This document shows, piece after piece, positions 7,211 through 9,774 of a DNA stretch of 9,774 nt. A program made the translations under genes and the position numbers. The notes below the pieces were generated by a model. The model was not told where the DNA came from and did no database searches. It saw nothing but the letters and a program-made list of their open reading frames with translations. The DNA lies in NCBI GenBank assembly GCA_964614375.1, contig CAZTLI010000183.1, positions 1 through 9,774 on the forward strand. The letters are read 5' to 3'. Positions within the stretch are counted from its first letter, which is position 1, and every line of letters begins with the position of its first letter. The stretch comes from CAZTLI01 sp964614375. Lineage in GTDB: Bacteria; Chloroflexota; Anaerolineae; Aggregatilineales; Phototrophicaceae.

Positions 7211-7643
7211 ACGTCGTAAGGTGCTGGACACCCTCACCAGCACGATGAAAATCGACCCCGACGAGTTTAGCCATGTGACCAGCCCGACTCGTACCGCCAG
7301 CCTGGGTTATGCGATAGCGGGTTGGCTCTATATGCTGCGCCATCAGAAAAATACACGCTTACAATCTGTAGCTAGTGTCGCTGTCATGATTTTAGCAGTA
7401 TGGCTGCAAGTGTCTGCCGTGGAATTGGCGATTTTAATATTGACGATTACAATCGTATGGATGGCAGAATTCATCAACGCGGCTGTTGAAGCGGTGATTA
7501 ACATCATTTCGCCCGATTATCATCCGATGGCGAAAGTGGGTAAAGATGTCGCATCCGCAGCCGTGCTCCTGGGGGTAGTCGCGTCTGTCATTATCGGTAT
7601 CTTGCTCTTGGGGCCGCCGTTATTGGCAAAAATAGGTGCATGA
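7200..7643 (+). CDS. dgkA: DgkA-family lipid kinase (undecaprenol or diacylglycerol kinase)
   Basis: This 147-residue integral membrane kinase of the DAGK_prokar family phosphorylates undecaprenol (usual in Gram-positive-type bacteria) or diacylglycerol at the inner membrane. Residues 1-30 are a polar N-terminal extension. An amphipathic helix follows (about 32-50), then membrane helices at about 54-70, 72-90 and 117-141. The signature region AEFINAAVEAVINIISPDYHPMAKVGKDVASAAVLL (about 89-124) is clear, with Glu90 and Glu97 at the positions of E. coli Glu69 and Glu76. Two acidic positions differ: Gln49 (HQKNTR) falls where E. coli Glu28 or the 'TERN' Glu of undecaprenol kinases sits, and Asn101 where E. 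coli Asp80 sits. Substrate and activity are therefore uncertain. The gene overlaps ybeY by 11 nt and is followed 12 nt later by the GH18-like gene. Confidence 0.88.
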   Translation: MGSKRRKVLDTLTSTMKIDPDEFSHVTSPTRTASLGYAIAGWLYMLRHQKNTRLQSVASVAVMILAVWLQVSAVELAILILTITIVWMAEFINAAVEAVINIISPDYHPMAKVGKDVASAAVLLGVVASVIIGILLLGPPLLAKIGA

Positions 7644-7646
7644 GGA
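7642..7646 (+). promoter_or_regulatory. Ribosome binding site for the GH18-like gene
   Basis: GAGGA lies 9 nt before GTG 7656 and overlaps the dgkA stop codon (TGA 7641-7643). It supports the GTG start. Confidence 0.5.
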
Positions 7647-7655
7647 CACAGGATT

Positions 7656-8846
7656 GTGAGCGACAATCCATCAACTGACTCAAATGATGCCTCTCGGCGG
7701 GGTCGTGCGCGTGAACGCCATGAACGGCGTAAATCTCGCCACACGCGCGCCCCATCCTCTGGCACATCACGTCGGCAAATGAGTAAACCCACGGGCAGTT
7801 TCGAGATGCCCAAAATCAAGCTGCCACAAAGCCGCACGATGTTTATCATCATCGGTGGTATTGCGTTTATCGCAGCCGTAATTTTGCTGCTGGGGCGTTT
7901 TCGGGGCGATGAAGAAGTCGCGCCGCCAAATGGCATCTGGATAGGCCCCCAATGGACGTATGACGCCGCACTCGATACGGGTGCGGTAATTGCCCTCACA
8001 GACCGCCTGCACGTTAACGGGATAGGCACCGTCTATGCCTATGTCAGCGCGCTCAATTTTGATAATACGTGGGCAGGGCGTTCACAGGAAGAATCATTCG
8101 GCAGCGTCGAGACAGCGGTGCGCGAATTTGTCCGCTTGTTCCGTTTGACCTATCCGACAGCGCGGTTGTATGCCTGGTTAGAAGTGCCTGCGAGTGCGCC
8201 GGGAATCGCCTCCCGGCTCGATAATGGGGTGGTGCAGCAGCGCATCGCTGAATTTGCAGCGCGCGCGGTGAGTCAACTCGGTTTTGATGGTGTGCATCTG
8301 AATATCCAACCCGTTGCCGATGGCGATGAAGGCTTTTTGGATGTCATTCGCGCGGTTCGCACACAAATCGGCACAGACGCCGTGATTTCTGTCGCGGTAT
8401 CCCCCGATTGGACGCCTCTGGGCGATGAAATGCCCCTGCCGCCGCTGATTGAACCCGGCACAGTCTGGTCAGATGAATATAAGCAGAATGTGGCGCTGTT
8501 GGCGGATGAGGTTGTGGTGATGGCCTTCAACAGCACCTTTAATGACTCGTCTGCGAGCATCCCTGCACATTATTCACAGTGGATGGCCTATCAAGTGACG
8601 ACGTATGCGGACATTGGCGCAGAAGTGGGGACAGGCGTTATTATCGGCGTTCCAGCTTATGCCGCCGCACTGCCACAGCACGACCCACAAATCGAAAATC
8701 TCGAATCGGCGTTGGCAGGTGTTCGTCTAGGATTAGGGCAAGCGGGCGACAATGCGATCGCGATTCAGGGCGTGGCGATTTTTGCCGAATGGGGCATGGG
8801 CGAAGCCGACTGGACACGCTTCAACATCCTGTGGGTGAGCAATTAG
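7656..8846 (+). CDS. Membrane-anchored GH18-like barrel protein with altered active-site motif
   Basis: This 396-residue protein starts with GTG. Residues 1-60 form a cytoplasmic, disordered, very basic segment (SRRGRARERHERRKSRHTR). Residues 61-80 form a single membrane helix. From about 88 to 396 lies an extracytoplasmic domain with the rhythm of a glycoside-hydrolase family 18-like TIM barrel: GIWIGPQWT (strand 1), GIGTVYAYVSALNFD, RLYAWLEVPA, LGFDGVHLNIQPV (strand 4), AVISVAVSPDW, EVVVMAFNSTFND, GVIIGVPAYA and GVAIFAEWGMG. Strand 4 normally reads DGxDxDxE. Here it is D211-G-V-H214-L-N216-I-Q218, so the catalytic Glu and two Asp positions are replaced. The usual Asp of the MAYD strand is Asn292. 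It may be a non-catalytic sugar-binding protein. The fold is inferred from motif order only. It ends the operon, with one base separating its stop from the opposing GNAT gene. Confidence 0.72.
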   Translation: MSDNPSTDSNDASRRGRARERHERRKSRHTRAPSSGTSRRQMSKPTGSFEMPKIKLPQSRTMFIIIGGIAFIAAVILLLGRFRGDEEVAPPNGIWIGPQWTYDAALDTGAVIALTDRLHVNGIGTVYAYVSALNFDNTWAGRSQEESFGSVETAVREFVRLFRLTYPTARLYAWLEVPASAPGIASRLDNGVVQQRIAEFAARAVSQLGFDGVHLNIQPVADGDEGFLDVIRAVRTQIGTDAVISVAVSPDWTPLGDEMPLPPLIEPGTVWSDEYKQNVALLADEVVVMAFNSTFNDSSASIPAHYSQWMAYQVTTYADIGAEVGTGVIIGVPAYAAALPQHDPQIENLESALAGVRLGLGQAGDNAIAIQGVAIFAEWGMGEADWTRFNILWVSN

Positions 8847-8847
8847 C

Positions 8848-9345
8848 TTAAGTTTCGACCAGTAGCTTGACCATGCACCACTCGCCTTCTCTGTCCCATG
8901 CTGCGTCGTGGTCAAACCCATTTTTGATATAAAACCCTTTGCCGACGACATTATCCTTATGGACATAACAAAAATAGGCCTGCACGCCCTGCGCTTTTAA
9001 ACGCCCCTCCATCATTTCCATCAAACGGCGTCCGATGCCCTGGCGCCAATAATCGGGCTGAATGTACATTCTGTAGAGCATTGTGCCTTCGCGGTCGCCG
9101 AAAGCGGAGCCATAATGACAAAATCCGACGACTGTATCGTCAGCCTTTGCTACGGGGAAGCCCTGCGATTCATTTTGCACGCTGCGTAAGAGATTTTTCG
9201 TCGAATAATTGTTGGTCAAAAAATCCGCGATGAAATCACCCTCGAAGATGTCTTTGTAGGTGGCGTACCAGCTAGCCCGTGCTGTCGCTTTAATGCCGGA
9301 AATATCGGCGGCGGTGGCTGCCCCGTAAGTGATGTCGGTATCCAT
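8848..9345 (-). CDS. GNAT-family N-acetyltransferase
   Basis: This 165-residue protein has the GNAT fold and would transfer an acetyl group from acetyl-CoA to an amine. The acetyl-CoA-binding motif A is clear at about residues 92-116: YRMYIQPDYWRQGIGRRLMEM, where Q/R-x-x-G-x-G/A is met by RQGIGR. Motif B is near the end, GKGFYIKNGFDHD. The N-terminal RASWYATYKDIF resembles GNAT proteins of the kind often annotated as ribosomal-protein- or small-molecule acetyltransferases, but the substrate cannot be told from sequence. The start is well supported by a Shine-Dalgarno site (GAGGGA, plus-strand 9351-9356) 5 nt upstream. It lies 12 nt downstream of the phosphatase gene and is probably cotranscribed with it. 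Its stop is one base from the stop of the convergent operon. Confidence 0.9.
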   Translation of the reverse strand: MDTDITYGAATAADISGIKATARASWYATYKDIFEGDFIADFLTNNYSTKNLLRSVQNESQGFPVAKADDTVVGFCHYGSAFGDREGTMLYRMYIQPDYWRQGIGRRLMEMMEGRLKAQGVQAYFCYVHKDNVVGKGFYIKNGFDHDAAWDREGEWCMVKLLVET

Positions 9346-9350
9346 TGTTA

Positions 9351-9356
9351 TCCCTC
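9351..9356 (-). promoter_or_regulatory. Ribosome binding site for the GNAT gene
   Basis: On the minus strand this reads GAGGGA, 5 nt before the ATG at 9345, in the short gap after the phosphatase stop. It decides the GNAT start. Confidence 0.6.
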
Positions 9357-9357
9357 G

Positions 9358-9774
9358 CTAAATTGTGTCAATCACTGTCTGTAGACTATAACCGGGCACA
9401 TCGACCACGACTACTGATGGCAGTCCCAATCTGTGCCATAAGTCGAATGGTTCGAGCTTGTTGGCACGGGCGACCAGCAGCGTGATGACTGTGCCATGTG
9501 CGATGATAGCGATAGCGCCCGTTGGGTAAGTGTCGAGCACAGTCTGCACCGCTGACTGAAAACGGTTGTGTGCCATATCGGCGGATTCGCTGCCCATGAC
9601 CCGTGCAGCGGGCTGGTCGAAACATGCCCGCACCTGTGCGTGAAAGTGTTCCTGATTGGAATAGGGCACATTGCGACGGTCATGTTCGTGTAAATCGGGA
9701 TGTGATGCACACGGTATATGCAACACTTTAGCCGCGATTCGTCCTGTCTGGACGGCTTTGGGTTCGCTACTCGT
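9358..9774 (-). CDS. Histidine phosphatase (phosphoglycerate-mutase-like) family protein, 5' end outside the window
   Basis: The frame is open through the right edge, so the N-terminus with the first catalytic RHG motif is not visible; about 138 C-terminal residues are seen. The sequence at the edge, TSSEPKAVQTGRIAA, is the family's characteristic 'SSEPKA.QTA..IA' segment just after strand 2. The second conserved histidine is in AIIAHGTVITLLV. The C-terminal part (LWHRLGLPSVVVVDVP) also matches the fold. Members use a phosphohistidine intermediate to dephosphorylate sugars, nucleotides or other small molecules; the substrate is not predictable here. The gene is followed by the GNAT gene after 12 nt. 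Internal GTG 9726 is not a plausible start, because the conserved SSEPKA segment lies upstream of it. Confidence 0.85.
   Translation of the reverse strand, partial: TSSEPKAVQTGRIAAKVLHIPCASHPDLHEHDRRNVPYSNQEHFHAQVRACFDQPAARVMGSESADMAHNRFQSAVQTVLDTYPTGAIAIIAHGTVITLLVARANKLEPFDLWHRLGLPSVVVVDVPGYSLQTVIDTI

Noticed and set aside
9386..9710. Two other minus-strand frames within the phosphatase region
   Set aside because: Only the frame ending at 9358 carries the SSEPKA and AHG motifs of the histidine phosphatase family.
1..9774. CRISPR arrays, insertion sequences, tRNA/rRNA genes, phage or toxin-antitoxin modules
   Set aside because: I saw no regularly spaced repeats, transposase motifs, structural RNA signatures or small gene pairs of that kind. 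All non-coding gaps are under about 80 bases.

Overview
The window is almost wall-to-wall coding DNA, with about 11 genes and no non-coding stretch longer than about 80 bases. Base composition is moderately GC-rich, start codons are ATG and GTG, and Shine-Dalgarno sites of the GGAGG/GAGGA type are visible. The gene set suggests a free-living bacterium: a PgpH-type 7TM-HD protein, MtaB, YqeY, YbeY, a small DgkA-type kinase, membrane-anchored jelly-roll and glycosidase-like proteins, and a TPR protein beside a polytopic membrane protein. The style of these proteins fits Chloroflexota (Anaerolineae-like) best. That assignment is inference from protein character, not from a marker gene.

Layout, left to right. 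(1) Bases 1-1620 hold the 3' end of a TPR-repeat protein and, 7 nt later, a polytopic membrane protein that resembles an ABC-2-type permease. (2) A good extended -10 promoter near 1628-1657 starts a second transcription unit. It encodes a membrane-anchored jelly-roll protein (1698-2468), overlapped by 8 nt by mtaB (2461-3753), the tRNA t6A37 methylthiotransferase. (3) A second extended -10 element nearly identical to the first lies at the very end of mtaB and probably drives yqeY - pgpH - ybeY - dgkA - GH18-like protein (3784-8846). These genes are separated by 2 nt, -4 nt, -11 nt and 12 nt, so they look like one operon. (4) On the minus strand, a histidine-phosphatase gene cut by the right edge and a GNAT acetyltransferase gene form a pair that converges on the operon with a single base between the opposing stop codons.

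How the genes fit together. The operon joins RNA and translation maintenance (MtaB on tRNA, YbeY on 16S rRNA, YqeY with its GatB-like domain) with envelope and second-messenger functions (PgpH degrading c-di-AMP, a DgkA/undecaprenol-kinase-family lipid kinase). A pgpH-ybeY-dgkA order is a widely conserved housekeeping arrangement in Gram-positive-type bacteria. The least ordinary members are the membrane-anchored GH18-like protein, whose catalytic acidic residues are replaced by amides or histidine, and the DgkA homologue, which has two amide substitutions at positions that are acidic in E. coli DgkA. I found no CRISPR array, insertion sequence, tRNA, rRNA, phage gene or defence system.
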